From Skermania sp. ID1734 (GTDB taxonomy: Bacteria > Actinomycetota > Actinomycetes > Mycobacteriales > Mycobacteriaceae), in NCBI RefSeq assembly GCF_007489285.1, contig NZ_VLIY01000020.1, forward strand, positions 16,435-80,434: 64,000 bases of DNA, given 5' to 3'. Shown here one piece after another: positions 35,507-44,160 of the stretch; position 1 is the first letter of the stretch, and each line of letters opens with the position of its first letter. The position numbers and the translations under genes are program-made. The notes below the pieces were generated by a model. The model saw nothing but the letters and a program-made list of their open reading frames with translations. It was not told the origin of the DNA and searched no databases.

Positions 35507-36703
35507 ATGACCACAACGTCCACTACCGTGACCGATGCTCAACTCGACGCCGTATTCGTACCGATCTTCGACCGGATCGCCGCGGGTGCGGTCGATCGTG
35601 AGACCGACCGCCGGCTGGCGCACGAACAGGTGGGCTGGTTGCGGGAGGCCAAGTTCGGAGCGCTGCGGGTGCCAGCCGAGTTCGGTGGGTACGGCGCCAG
35701 CGTGCGCCAGCTGTTCCGCCTGCTCATCGACCTCGCCGCTGCCGACTCCAATCTCCCACAGGCATTACGGGTGCATTTCGTCTTCGTCGAGGATCAGTTG
35801 TTGGCGAATCCGGGTTCCGACCGCTGGCTGCGCGAAGTCGCGGACGGGGCGCTCGTCGGCAACGCCATCACCGAGCCGGGCATCGGAGCGGTCGATCGTT
35901 ACCAGACGCGTCTGACCCGCGCGGGTGATGGTTGGCAGCTCGACGGCACCAAGTACTACAGCACCGGTTCGTTGTATTCGGACTACATCGTGGCCGCGGC
36001 GGATCGCGATGGGGAGCGCGTCGGCGTGCTCGTCGATGCCCGCGCGGAAGGCATTCGCCAGCATGATGACTGGGATGGTTTCGGCCAACGCCTCACCGCC
36101 AGCGGAACTACTGAGTTCGACCGGGTGGTCGTGACGGAGGACCGGATTCTGGGGCCCGGCTACGGGACTGCCGGGCCCACCTATTCGACGGCATACCTGC
36201 AGCTTGTGCAGCTCGCCGTGCTGGCCGGGATCGCCGCACGCGCGCAACGCGACGCCCGCGATTGGGTCGCCGCCCGCACCCGCAGCTACACCCATGCCGC
36301 TGCGGACCTGCCTCGCCATGACCCGTTGGTGCAGCAGGTGATCGGCCGGTTGTCCAGTGCTGCCTTCACCGCCCGCGCCGCCGTCCTCGCCGTTGCGGAC
36401 GTGCTGGACCACGTTCTGGCCCACGGCGCTGCCGATCAGGCGGAACTCGCCGCGACTGAGCTCGCGGCCGCCCAGGCCCAGCTCGGGGTCATCGACGCTG
36501 TGCTGCCGGCGACCAGCCTGCTGTTCGAGGTCGGCGGCGCCTCGATCGTGTCGGAACGGCTTCGGCTGGACCGGCATTGGCGAAATGCACGCACGGTCTC
36601 CGTGCACAACCCGGCCATTTACAAGGCGCGGGCAATCGGCGATCACCTGCTCAATGGCACCGAGTTGCCCTTCGCGTGGAGTGCGGGCGAGCGAAAGGCG
36701 TAA
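35507..36703 (+). CDS. SfnB/DszC-like flavin monooxygenase of the acyl-CoA dehydrogenase fold
   Basis: A 398-residue protein with the acyl-CoA dehydrogenase fold (WLREAKFGALRVPAEFGGYG, VGNAITEPG, LDGTKYYSTGSLYSDYI, and RHWRNARTVSVHNPAIYK at the end). The KYYSTG and WRNARTVSVH signatures fit the flavin-dependent sulfur monooxygenase branch (SfnB, DszC) rather than true dehydrogenases. It likely oxygenates an organosulfur compound with reduced flavin. The ATG at 35507 is chosen; an upstream ATG at 35444 would lie in the divergent promoter. The region upstream has a palindrome GATTCGAATC at 35446-35455. Confidence 0.85.
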   Translation: MTTTSTTVTDAQLDAVFVPIFDRIAAGAVDRETDRRLAHEQVGWLREAKFGALRVPAEFGGYGASVRQLFRLLIDLAAADSNLPQALRVHFVFVEDQLLANPGSDRWLREVADGALVGNAITEPGIGAVDRYQTRLTRAGDGWQLDGTKYYSTGSLYSDYIVAAADRDGERVGVLVDARAEGIRQHDDWDGFGQRLTASGTTEFDRVVVTEDRILGPGYGTAGPTYSTAYLQLVQLAVLAGIAARAQRDARDWVAARTRSYTHAAADLPRHDPLVQQVIGRLSSAAFTARAAVLAVADVLDHVLAHGAADQAELAATELAAAQAQLGVIDAVLPATSLLFEVGGASIVSERLRLDRHWRNARTVSVHNPAIYKARAIGDHLLNGTELPFAWSAGERKA

Positions 36704-36741
36704 CCGCCAGGCGGCGGACCGTGCGTGAGCAGGTCCGCCGC

Positions 36742-37236
36742 TCAGGCGTGTTCGAGGGAAGCGATGAATACCGCGGCGATGTCTTCCAGACCACGCTGGT
36801 CGATGGCATCGAACCGCTCCGGCCGCGGGCTGTCCAGGTCCAGCACCCCAACCAGCGTGCCGTCGTTACGTGCCAGCGGCACAACTACTTCCGAACGGCT
36901 GTCCGCGTCGCACGCGATGTGGCCGTCGAAGGCATGCACATCGGCGATGAGCTGTGTTGTGCGACTGGCGGCGGCTGTTCCGCAGACCCCCTTGCCGAGT
37001 GCTATGCGCACGCAGGCAGGTTTGCCCTGAAACGGCCCGAGGACGAGTTCCCGGCCATCATAGAAATAGAACCCGGCCCAATTCACTTCGGGCAAACCGT
37101 CATACAGCAACGCCGCGATATTGGCGGCGTTGGCGACGCGATCCTTCTCCGCTGCGACAAGAGCTTTCACCTGTGCGGTCAATTCCGCGTAGTTCGCGCT
37201 AGGCGATCCTGCCGGATCATTAGCATGGCTCGACAC
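36742..37236 (-). CDS. msrC: Free methionine-(R)-sulfoxide reductase (GAF domain)
   Basis: A 164-residue single GAF-domain protein. Three cysteines (Cys75, Cys85, Cys109 from the GTG start) with spacings of 10 and 24 residues match the catalytic set of fRMsr. The core reads NWAGFYFYDGRELVLGPFQG and GVLDLDSPRPERFD. It reduces free methionine sulfoxide, which fits the sulfur region. The GTG at 37236 gives the usual family length; an in-frame ATG at 37296 would add 20 residues. Divergent from the StyA-like gene. Confidence 0.9.
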   Translation of the reverse strand: MSSHANDPAGSPSANYAELTAQVKALVAAEKDRVANAANIAALLYDGLPEVNWAGFYFYDGRELVLGPFQGKPACVRIALGKGVCGTAAASRTTQLIADVHAFDGHIACDADSRSEVVVPLARNDGTLVGVLDLDSPRPERFDAIDQRGLEDIAAVFIASLEHA

Positions 37237-37335
37237 GCCGGAATCGTACAGGCGACGGCAACTGCTCAGCGACCCTTTGATTCTCGGTGATTTCATCCCT
37301 GGCCTGCCGCCTGGCTCGCCATAAGAATTCGCCGC

Positions 37336-38721
37336 ATGACATCACAACCTTCACCGTCGCGTTCCGTCCGTTCGGCCGCGATCATCGGCGCCGGCCAGAC
37401 CGGGGCGACCGCCGCACTCGGCTTGCTCGATGCGGGATTCGACGTCACCGTTTACAGCGACCGGGAGCAGCGCAGCCTGCGTGACGACGTCCCCGCGACC
37501 GGGACGGCACTCGAGTTCGGCGAGGCGCAACAGGCCGAGGCCGCCCTCGGCCTCGACTCGTTCACCGCCCGGGCGCCACGGCACACCGGCCTCAGCGTCC
37601 GGGTCGCGGGACCCGGTGGCGCGGAACTCATCGACTTCGACGGAAACTTCGACGGTTACGTTGGTGTGGCGGTCGACACTCGGCTCAAGGCCGACGAACG
37701 CCTCACGGCCTTCCAGGAGCGTGGTGGCGAGTTCGTGGTCGAACCGGTGACACCGGACAGTCTCGACCGGATCGCCGCCGCGCACGATCTGACGCTGGTC
37801 GCCACCGGACGCGGGGGCCTGTCGGAGCTGTTTGCGATCGACACCAGCCGCACCGTGTACGACGCGCCGCAGCGTTCACTGCTCACGGTCACGGTCACGG
37901 GACTCGATTTCGACAGGAGCGTCTTCGCGCACCGCAGCCCCGCCGGTGGTGGACACAGTGGCTTCTCGATTCTCGCCGAGCAGGGCGAGGCGTGGTGGGG
38001 GCCGTACCTGCACAAGGACGCCGGACCGAGCTGGGCGTTCCTCGGCTGGGCCAGGCCGGGCAGCGAATGGGAGAAGCGGTTCGCCGCAGCTGATTCCGCC
38101 GAGTCGGCGCACCGAATCGTCGTCGACCTGTACCGCGACTACATCGACTGGGACCTGCCGGAAGTGCTGGCCACCCGGGTGATCGCCGAAGACCCACATT
38201 CCTGGCTCAAAGGCGCGGTGCGGCCGGTCGTCCGCGCGGGGCTCGGCCACACCGCCAGTGGGCACACGGTGGCCTCGCTCGGCGACACCTCGGTGGCCTA
38301 CGACCCCATCGCCGGGCAGGGTGCCCAAAGCGGCATCATCCAAGCGCAGCGTCTGGTCGCCGCGGCCGCAGCGCATGAGGGCCCCTTCGACGACGCCTGG
38401 ATTACCCGGCAGTACGCGGATTTCCTGGCCGCACGCTCCGACGCCGCAGCCAAGGTCACCCGGCTGTTCCTCAGCGATCCGGAGTTCGCCGACATCGGCG
38501 GCGCTCTATTTGCGGCAGCCGGGGCCGATTCGCGGTTTGCCTCCGCGCTCGTCGGTCTATTGCACCGGCCGCAACCGTTCCTGGGCATCGACTCGGTCGA
38601 GGCCGCACATGCATTCATCGCCGATGTCACCGGCGAGTCGGCCAGCGCGGTGCTCGGACGCTTCCAGCCGGCGGGCACGTTCAGCAGGTCTGTCTACCGC
38701 GGGCCACTTGTCCGCGTGTAG
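37336..38721 (+). CDS. StyA-like two-component flavoprotein monooxygenase (group E)
   Basis: A 461-residue FAD oxygenase of the styrene/indole monooxygenase type: SAAIIGAGQTGATAALGLL at the N-terminus, GVAVDTRLKADERL, a PQRSLLTVTVTG strand and the late ASLGDTSVAYDPIAGQGAQSG motif. Such enzymes receive reduced FAD from a separate reductase; candidates at 41113 and 41723 are encoded downstream. Group E enzymes epoxidise styrenes and also oxidise sulfides. In this setting a sulfoxidation role is attractive but unproven. Confidence 0.87.
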   Translation: MTSQPSPSRSVRSAAIIGAGQTGATAALGLLDAGFDVTVYSDREQRSLRDDVPATGTALEFGEAQQAEAALGLDSFTARAPRHTGLSVRVAGPGGAELIDFDGNFDGYVGVAVDTRLKADERLTAFQERGGEFVVEPVTPDSLDRIAAAHDLTLVATGRGGLSELFAIDTSRTVYDAPQRSLLTVTVTGLDFDRSVFAHRSPAGGGHSGFSILAEQGEAWWGPYLHKDAGPSWAFLGWARPGSEWEKRFAAADSAESAHRIVVDLYRDYIDWDLPEVLATRVIAEDPHSWLKGAVRPVVRAGLGHTASGHTVASLGDTSVAYDPIAGQGAQSGIIQAQRLVAAAAAHEGPFDDAWITRQYADFLAARSDAAAKVTRLFLSDPEFADIGGALFAAAGADSRFASALVGLLHRPQPFLGIDSVEAAHAFIADVTGESASAVLGRFQPAGTFSRSVYRGPLVRV

Positions 38722-38755
38722 CAACAGGTATCTCGACGACAACCAACGGAGCACC

Positions 38756-39871
38756 ATGACCACCGAAAGAATCACCGACCGAACGCAATTCGCCTACTGG
38801 GTCCCCAACGTCAGCGGGGGACTGGTCACGAGCGACATCGAGCAGCGCACCAGCTGGGACTTCGAGTACAACAAGAAGCTGGCCCAAACCGCCGAACGCA
38901 ACGGCTTCGACTACGCCCTGTCCCAGGTTCGCTACACCGCCTCCTACGGGGCCGAATATCAGCACGAGTCAACATCGTTCAGCCTCGCACTCCTCGCCGC
39001 CACCGAGCGGTTGAAGGTGATCGCCGCGGTGCACCCCGGTTTGTGGCACCCGGCCGTGCTGGCCAAGTTCGGTGCAACAGCCGATCACCTGTCCAACGGC
39101 CGGTTCGCGATCAACGTCGTATCCGGCTGGTTTGCCGGGGAATTCACCGCCCTGGGCGAACCGTGGCTCGAACACGACGAGCGCTACCGGCGCAGCGCCG
39201 AATTCCTCGAAGTGATCCGCAAAATCTGGACCGAGGACAACGTCAACTACGGCGGCGACTTCTACCGGATTCGCGACTTTACCCTCAAACCCAAGCCGCT
39301 CAACACGCCCCAGCGCCCGAATCCCGAGCTGTTTCAAGGCGGCAACTCCACCGCGGCCCGGCGCAACGGTGGCCGCTACGCCGATTGGTATTTCTCCAAC
39401 GGCAAGGACTTCGACGGCGTCATCGAGCAGTTGGACGACGTTCGGGAGGTTGCCCGTGAGCACGGGCGGGAAGTCAAGTTCGGTCTGAACGGCTTTATCA
39501 TCGCCCGCGACACCGAGAAGGAGGCGCACGACACCCTGCGCGAGATCATCGATAAGGCCAACCGCCCTGCGGTCGAAGGCTTCCGGTCGGCCGTGCAGCA
39601 GGCCGGCGCGTCCACCCGCGACCGCAAGGGAATGTGGGCGGACTCCACGTTCGAGGATCTGGTGCAATACAACGACGGGTTCCGGACCAAGCTGATCGGG
39701 ACTCCCGAGCAGGTGGCCGAACGGATCGTCGCCTACCGGCAGTTGGGGGTCGACCTGATCCTCGGGGGCTTTCTGCACTTCCAGGAGGAGATCGAGTACT
39801 TCGGTGCCAAGGTGCTGCCGCTGGTTCGGGAACTGGAGGCGGCCACCGAACGCGTGCCGGTCGCGGGCTGA
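38756..39871 (+). CDS. sfnG: FMNH2-dependent dimethylsulfone monooxygenase
   Basis: A 371-residue luciferase-fold enzyme matching SfnG, which converts dimethylsulfone to methanesulfinate and formaldehyde. Diagnostic segments are RTQFAYWVPNVSGGLVTSDI, NGFDYALSQVRYTASYGAEY, NVVSGWFAGEFTALGEPWLE and LFQGGNSTAARRNGGRYADW. The ATG at 38756 follows CGGAG. The stop overlaps the next gene (TGATG), so SfnG and the SfnB-like protein are coupled. Confidence 0.93.
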   Translation: MTTERITDRTQFAYWVPNVSGGLVTSDIEQRTSWDFEYNKKLAQTAERNGFDYALSQVRYTASYGAEYQHESTSFSLALLAATERLKVIAAVHPGLWHPAVLAKFGATADHLSNGRFAINVVSGWFAGEFTALGEPWLEHDERYRRSAEFLEVIRKIWTEDNVNYGGDFYRIRDFTLKPKPLNTPQRPNPELFQGGNSTAARRNGGRYADWYFSNGKDFDGVIEQLDDVREVAREHGREVKFGLNGFIIARDTEKEAHDTLREIIDKANRPAVEGFRSAVQQAGASTRDRKGMWADSTFEDLVQYNDGFRTKLIGTPEQVAERIVAYRQLGVDLILGGFLHFQEEIEYFGAKVLPLVRELEAATERVPVAG

Positions 39872-41094
39872 TGACAACAGTCGAAACGCGTCGGGTCACC
39901 TCGGCGGGGCAGGCAGCGTCGGTCGCACAACGGCTCGCAGCCGAGTTCGCGACCGGCGCTGCTGCCCGGGACGCTCGTCGCGAGTTGCCGTTCCGGGAGA
40001 TCGAGCAACTGTCCGCCAGCGGTCTGCTCGCGATCACAGTGCCCGCCGCCTACGGCGGTGCCGGGTTACCGGCCACCGCGGTAGCGGAGGTCGTGCGCAT
40101 CCTCGCCGCCGCCGACCCCAACATCGCCCAAATCCCGCACAGCCACTTCGTGTACCTGAACTTGTTGCGGTTGGCGGGAACCCGAGACCAGCAGCGCCGG
40201 TACTTCAGTGCGGTGCTCGACGGCGCGCGCATCGCCAACGCGCAATCGGAGCGCACCGGTGCAACGATCGCAGAGATCGCAACAACGGTTCGGCCGGTCG
40301 GCGGCCGGTTCCGAGTCGAGGGCACCAAGTACTACTGCACCGGATCGCTGTTCGCCGATGTGCTCGCCGTTCTCACCCGGCTCGACGATGCTGCGGGCGT
40401 CAGCGGATTGCCCGACGGCGAGTACATCGTCTTCCTGCCCGCCGACTCGCCAGGCGTGCGAATTATCGATGACTGGAACGGCATCGGGCAGCGCACCACT
40501 GGAAGTGGGACTGTCGTCTTCTCCGGTGTCACGGTGGGTCGCGAACAACTCGTCGCCCGGGCTCCGGCGACATTCGCCGCGACCGGCTACGGCGCCTATG
40601 CACAGTTGCTGCATGCCGCAATCGACGCCGGTATCGCACGGGGCGCGCTGAGCGCGGCGACCAAATTCGTCCGCACGCACAGCAGACCGTGGTTCGAGGC
40701 CGGAGTTTCCCGCGCGGTCGACGACCCACTCCTCGTTCAGCGCGTCGGCGAGCTGGCTGTCACGGTGACCGTGGCGGAGGCGACGCTGCATGCTGCGGCT
40801 CTCGCGGTAGACACAGTGCTGGCCGCAAGCGAACACGAGCGCGGCGAGCATGCCGCCGACGCTTCGCTGGCCGTAGCGGCCGCCAAGATCACCGCGGACC
40901 GGGCAGCCAACGAGGTGTCGAGCGCGCTCTTCGAGGTGAGCGGAACGCGGAGTGCCGCAGCGGATCTGAACTTGCATCACTTCTGGCGCAACGCCCGCAC
41001 ACACACCCTGCACGACCCGATTCGATGGAAGTACCAGCACATCGGGCGTGCGCTGCTGCACGATACGCCGCCGCCCCTGCATGGCGTCATTTAA
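39871..41094 (+). CDS. SfnB-like sulfur acquisition oxidoreductase (acyl-CoA dehydrogenase fold)
   Basis: A 407-residue protein of the SfnB family: GLLAITVPAAYGGAGLPATA, AQIPHSHFVYLNLLRLAGT, VEGTKYYCTGSLFADVLAV and the terminal LHHFWRNARTHTLHDPIRWK. It is the second such paralogue in the region (the other is at 35507). Coupled to sfnG, it probably acts in dimethylsulfide/sulfone breakdown with reduced flavin. The exact substrate is unknown. Confidence 0.88.
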   Translation: MTTVETRRVTSAGQAASVAQRLAAEFATGAAARDARRELPFREIEQLSASGLLAITVPAAYGGAGLPATAVAEVVRILAAADPNIAQIPHSHFVYLNLLRLAGTRDQQRRYFSAVLDGARIANAQSERTGATIAEIATTVRPVGGRFRVEGTKYYCTGSLFADVLAVLTRLDDAAGVSGLPDGEYIVFLPADSPGVRIIDDWNGIGQRTTGSGTVVFSGVTVGREQLVARAPATFAATGYGAYAQLLHAAIDAGIARGALSAATKFVRTHSRPWFEAGVSRAVDDPLLVQRVGELAVTVTVAEATLHAAALAVDTVLAASEHERGEHAADASLAVAAAKITADRAANEVSSALFEVSGTRSAAADLNLHHFWRNARTHTLHDPIRWKYQHIGRALLHDTPPPLHGVI

Positions 41095-41112
41095 CCGGTG
41101 GAGGAGCTTGCC

Positions 41113-41730
41113 ATGGATGTGGCAGTGGTCGTCGGCAATCCCAAACCTGCCTCGCGAACGTTGGCGGCGGCGGCGCTCGTGGCGCGCAGACTGCGGCCCG
41201 ATGTTGTCCCGACGGTCATCGACCTGGTCACCTACGGAACGCGACTGCTCGGTTCCGGCGATCCGTCGGTGGCGCACGCCGTCCGCACCGTCGCCGCGAG
41301 CGAACTGGCCGTATTCGCCAGTCCGACCTTCAAGGCGACTTACACGGGCCTACTCAAGTTGTTCCTCGAGCAGTTCGATGCCGACACCGGATTGGCCGGC
41401 GTCGTCGCGGTACCCGTGATGCTGGGCGCCGGACCCACCCACGCGCTCGCCCCGGATCTGCTGCTGAAGCCGGTGCTCGCCGAGCTGGGCGCCACCTGCG
41501 CGCTGCCGGGACTTTACCTGTCGGACAAGCGGTTCCATGAAGACGGCGCCATCGACCGGTACGCGGCACGCTGGCGCGACACCGTTGCGGCGCTCACCGC
41601 TGCCCGCCCTGCACCAGCGGGTCCGCCGCAGCCCCACATCGGAAGCGGGGGTCCCCTGCTGCATGCTGACGTAAGTAGCGGGCCCCCGCTTCCGCTGCAA
41701 CGGGACGGAGCAGAGGTGTCCAATGGCTGA
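41113..41730 (+). CDS. NAD(P)H-dependent FMN reductase (MsuE/SsuE type)
   Basis: A 205-residue flavodoxin-fold reductase: VAVVVGNPKPASRTL at the start, LAVFASPTFKATYTGLLKLF as the FMN loop and PVMLGAGPTHALAPDLLLKPVL. It supplies FMNH2 to the luciferase-type monooxygenases next door. The ATG at 41113 follows GGAG. The last ~35 residues are proline/glycine-rich and are encoded by a strong hairpin (41641-41693), so the ancestral C-terminus probably ended near residue 170. The 3' end overlaps the next gene by 8 bp. Confidence 0.9.
   Translation: MDVAVVVGNPKPASRTLAAAALVARRLRPDVVPTVIDLVTYGTRLLGSGDPSVAHAVRTVAASELAVFASPTFKATYTGLLKLFLEQFDADTGLAGVVAVPVMLGAGPTHALAPDLLLKPVLAELGATCALPGLYLSDKRFHEDGAIDRYAARWRDTVAALTAARPAPAGPPQPHIGSGGPLLHADVSSGPPLPLQRDGAEVSNG
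41641..41693 (+). repeat. Long imperfect hairpin inside the reductase 3' end
   Basis: Perfect 11-bp arms GGAAGCGGGGG (41641-41651) and CCCCCGCTTCC (41683-41693), with further partial pairing of CCCCTGCT against AGCGGG inside. It is read through in frame by the FMN reductase gene. It may be an inserted palindromic element or an attenuator between the two reductase genes. Confidence 0.6.
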
Positions 41731-42334
41731 CCCGGCAACCCTTCGCACCGTATTCGCACAGTTCCCGGCAGGCGTCGTCGCGGTCTGCGCCCTGGTCGAC
41801 AGCGAACCGCGCGGCCTTGCGGTCAGCACCTTCACGCCCGTCTCGCTCGAGCCCGCGCTCGTGTCGATTTGCGTGCAGAACACCTCGTCGACCTGGCCAG
41901 TGTTGCGCACGGCGAACCGAATCGGGCTGAGCCTGTTGGGCTCGGGTCAGGAAGACGCGGCGCGCGCCCTGTCGGCCCGGCGGGCAGACCGGTTCGCGCA
42001 AATGTCCCTCACCCGGCGCGGCAGCGCGATTTTTGTCGACGGCGGCGCCGCGTGGATCGAGGCGTCGCTCGACGGCGAGGTTCTCGCGGGCGATCACACG
42101 GTGGCCGTGCTCCGCATTCACGGCCTCGGCAAGCGCGTCGATGTCAATCCGCTTGTGTTTCATGACAGCCGGTTCCGTGCACTCGAATCGGAGAACGGAT
42201 CAGGCAGGCGGCAGCATGTTTGCGCGGCTGCACACGACCGGCCACCACAGCACGCCGAGAACGACGATGCCGGCCCACGCCAGGATGAGACCGGCGCCCG
42301 GGTGAGCGATTCGCGCCGCCTGCGTGTTCTGTGA
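41723..42334 (+). CDS. Flavin reductase-like FMN-binding protein
   Basis: A 203-residue protein of the short-chain flavin reductase family: LRTVFAQFPAGVVAVCALVD, GLAVSTFTPVSLEPALVSIC and HTVAVLRIHGLG followed by NPLVFHDSRFRAL, the normal family end at about residue 156. The ~45 residues after that are low in conservation, run antisense through the convergent membrane gene and look like an extension past a lost stop. It likely provides reduced flavin to the monooxygenases upstream. Confidence 0.87.
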   Translation: MADPATLRTVFAQFPAGVVAVCALVDSEPRGLAVSTFTPVSLEPALVSICVQNTSSTWPVLRTANRIGLSLLGSGQEDAARALSARRADRFAQMSLTRRGSAIFVDGGAAWIEASLDGEVLAGDHTVAVLRIHGLGKRVDVNPLVFHDSRFRALESENGSGRRQHVCAAAHDRPPQHAENDDAGPRQDETGARVSDSRRLRVL

Positions 42335-42694
42335 CCACAGCGCCAGGAAGCCGAGCACGGCGGTAACTGAGATTCCGAACAGGGTGGTACAGGCGACCGC
42401 CCACCGTCGCGTCAGCAATACCGTCACTGATCCGATGATTCCGAAAAGGGTTGCCAGCACGACGAACATCCGTGCAATTGCATGAATGTCATGTGGTTCT
42501 ACGGCCATCGGATGCGCCAGCACGGCCCACACCGGGGTACACGAGCACGCGGGCAGCAGCAACGAAACAATCACTGCAACAACGGCGGCGGCAACCACCA
42601 CGATGCGCCGGCGAGTGAGCGTCACCTCGTTGGCAACGCGTGCGGCGATCGCCGCCAGATCGCTGTGAAATGCCTCGAACGGGTCTGCATTCAT
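42200..42694 (-). CDS. Small integral membrane protein, unrecognised
   Basis: A 164-residue protein with an N-terminal amphipathic segment (FEAFHSDLAAIAARVANEVT) and four hydrophobic helices (for example IVVVAAAVVAVIVSLLLPAC and AGLILAWAGIVVLGVLWWPV). The ATG at 42694 follows GGGAC. No family is recognised. It is convergent with and overlaps the flavin reductase by 135 bp. It is followed on its 5' side by other same-strand membrane and secreted genes. Confidence 0.65.
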   Translation of the reverse strand: MNADPFEAFHSDLAAIAARVANEVTLTRRRIVVVAAAVVAVIVSLLLPACSCTPVWAVLAHPMAVEPHDIHAIARMFVVLATLFGIIGSVTVLLTRRWAVACTTLFGISVTAVLGFLALWSQNTQAARIAHPGAGLILAWAGIVVLGVLWWPVVCSRANMLPPA

Positions 42695-42773
42695 GCGAGT
42701 CCCATCGTGGAGTAGTGACGACGCGCGGTGTGGTGCGATGCTGCCACACCACACCGCGCGCCCAAGAGTCGGC

Positions 42774-43484
42774 TCAGATGTGGCCCTGCGAGTGCAGTGT
42801 GTTGTACATCTGCACACCGCTGGCGACGCCCACGGGAACGCCGAGGATGAGTCCGCCCAGCACGCCGCCGAGACCCGCTCCGGTGGCCGCGCCCACGACG
42901 CAGCCCAGGCCGGCGATCAGTGGGTCGATCGGGCCGGTGACGATACCGGTAAGACCGAAGGTGACCGCGCCGAGAGGGCAACCGGCGACCAGGCCGATTC
43001 CACTGCCGGCCATGGTGCCGACGGTGGCGGCCAGACCGAATTGGGTCGACGCGACCGACAACGCGTCATTGAAATCCGACGTCGCATCGACGTGGTGGAT
43101 CGGTAACCCAGGGGCATTGGCCGCAGCCGGGCGCGTGGGGGCCGCGGGGGAGGTGGCCGCAGTGGGCTTGGCCGCGTTCGGCCAAGTAGCGGGGTCGGAT
43201 TGCAGCGTCAGCGGGTTTCCGGCGACGAGATGGCTTTGGTTGTCGAGAACCTGGAATTGGGCGCCGCGGGTGGTCAGCGTTCCGAAGACCGTCTGGATCA
43301 GCGCGGAGTTGTCGGCAGTGTCGCCGGTGTAGTGCACGCCGGGCGCGACGTCGGTGCTGATCGAGGTGGACACGGCCGCTGGTGTCGGTGCCGGATTGCC
43401 TTGGGCCGCTGCCGTTCCGGCTGGGACGGAGATTGTGACGGCCAGCGCAGCGGAGACGATGGCGGCACGGTTGAGCGTATTCAT
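42774..43484 (-). CDS. Secreted protein with glycine-rich hydrophobic C-terminus
   Basis: A 236-residue protein with a clear signal peptide (MNTLNRAAIVSAALAVTISV, cleavage after AAA near residue 27), a Pro/Ala-rich linker (residues ~108-126) and a C-terminal Gly/Ala hydrophobic region resembling a membrane-inserting hairpin (GSGIGLVAGCPLGAVTFGL, GAGLGGVLGGLILGVPVG). Similar exported proteins are common in nocardial genomes, but no function is known to me. The ATG follows AAGGATG. Confidence 0.75.
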   Translation of the reverse strand: MNTLNRAAIVSAALAVTISVPAGTAAAQGNPAPTPAAVSTSISTDVAPGVHYTGDTADNSALIQTVFGTLTTRGAQFQVLDNQSHLVAGNPLTLQSDPATWPNAAKPTAATSPAAPTRPAAANAPGLPIHHVDATSDFNDALSVASTQFGLAATVGTMAGSGIGLVAGCPLGAVTFGLTGIVTGPIDPLIAGLGCVVGAATGAGLGGVLGGLILGVPVGVASGVQMYNTLHSQGHI

Positions 43485-43547
43485 GGTGAGTTCATCCTTG
43501 AGGTAGCAATAGTGAGTAATGGGGTAGGCGGATGGTTGCGCCGATAG

Positions 43548-44132
43548 TCAGAAGTGGGCCTTACGCCGTGACCGGGCGGCGCCGCCGGCCAGAATCTGGG
43601 TGCGAGCGTCAACCGGAGGACCGCGCCATCGCACAGCCGCGACCAGACATTGCCGCGCGAGCCCCGCGGCCGCGGTGTCCGCGGACACCACGACGGTTGC
43701 TGCGGCTTCCTGCGGCAACACCAGCGGGATGACCGAGCGCCAAAACGCTTGTGCAGCAGTGGTAATCGGTCCGTACAGTCTGGTCGCAGCGGCGAGCAGG
43801 AGTGCGCACGCCACCGTGGCAACGGTGTGACTGACAAGCATCTGCCCGCTCATCGCGGGCATCATCGCCGATGGCTCGACCGTTTGCATTCCAAAGTGCA
43901 CCAGCACCTGGCCGCCGCCCAGGATCGCGACCAACCGCAACGTGGCGGGTGACACGCTGCGCGCCACGGCGGCAACGACACACGCGACAACGACAGCGAT
44001 GGCAGCAATCGGCGAGGAGATCATTTCCCTGCCGCAGCCGACGCTGTGCGCGGCGAGGCCGAGCACACCCGTCAGCACACCCGCGGCTGCGGCAGATAAC
44101 CGCAACGGGTGAGCCGACTCTGATGTGATCAC
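43548..44132 (-). CDS. Multi-helix membrane protein, paralogue of 45769-46281
   Basis: A 194-residue protein with about five hydrophobic helices and a cytoplasmic basic tail. The segment LVHFGMQTVEPSAMMPAMSG is rich in His and Met, followed by QMLVSHTVATVACALLLAAA. The protein at 45769-46281 has the same layout (AAHAIATLAAAAGIRLAEQL and a RRGPPAHC end versus RWRGPPVDA here). GTG start at 44132, directly downstream of an IdeR-like box. The Met/His content suggests metal handling; this is inference. Confidence 0.7.
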   Translation of the reverse strand: MITSESAHPLRLSAAAAGVLTGVLGLAAHSVGCGREMISSPIAAIAVVVACVVAAVARSVSPATLRLVAILGGGQVLVHFGMQTVEPSAMMPAMSGQMLVSHTVATVACALLLAAATRLYGPITTAAQAFWRSVIPLVLPQEAAATVVVSADTAAAGLARQCLVAAVRWRGPPVDARTQILAGGAARSRRKAHF

Positions 44133-44136
44133 GTCG

Positions 44137-44155
44137 TTACCTTAGGCTAACCTTC
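44137..44155 (-). promoter_or_regulatory. IdeR/DtxR-like iron box
   Basis: TTACCTTAGGCTAACCTTC matches the mycobacterial IdeR consensus TTAGGTTAGGCTAACCTAA at 15 of 19 positions, including the central 12 bases TTAGGCTAACCT without mismatch. It lies 5-23 bp upstream of the GTG of the 43548-44132 gene and after the PepSY gene, so it should repress the former when iron is sufficient. Confidence 0.7.
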
Positions 44156-44160
44156 CCCGA

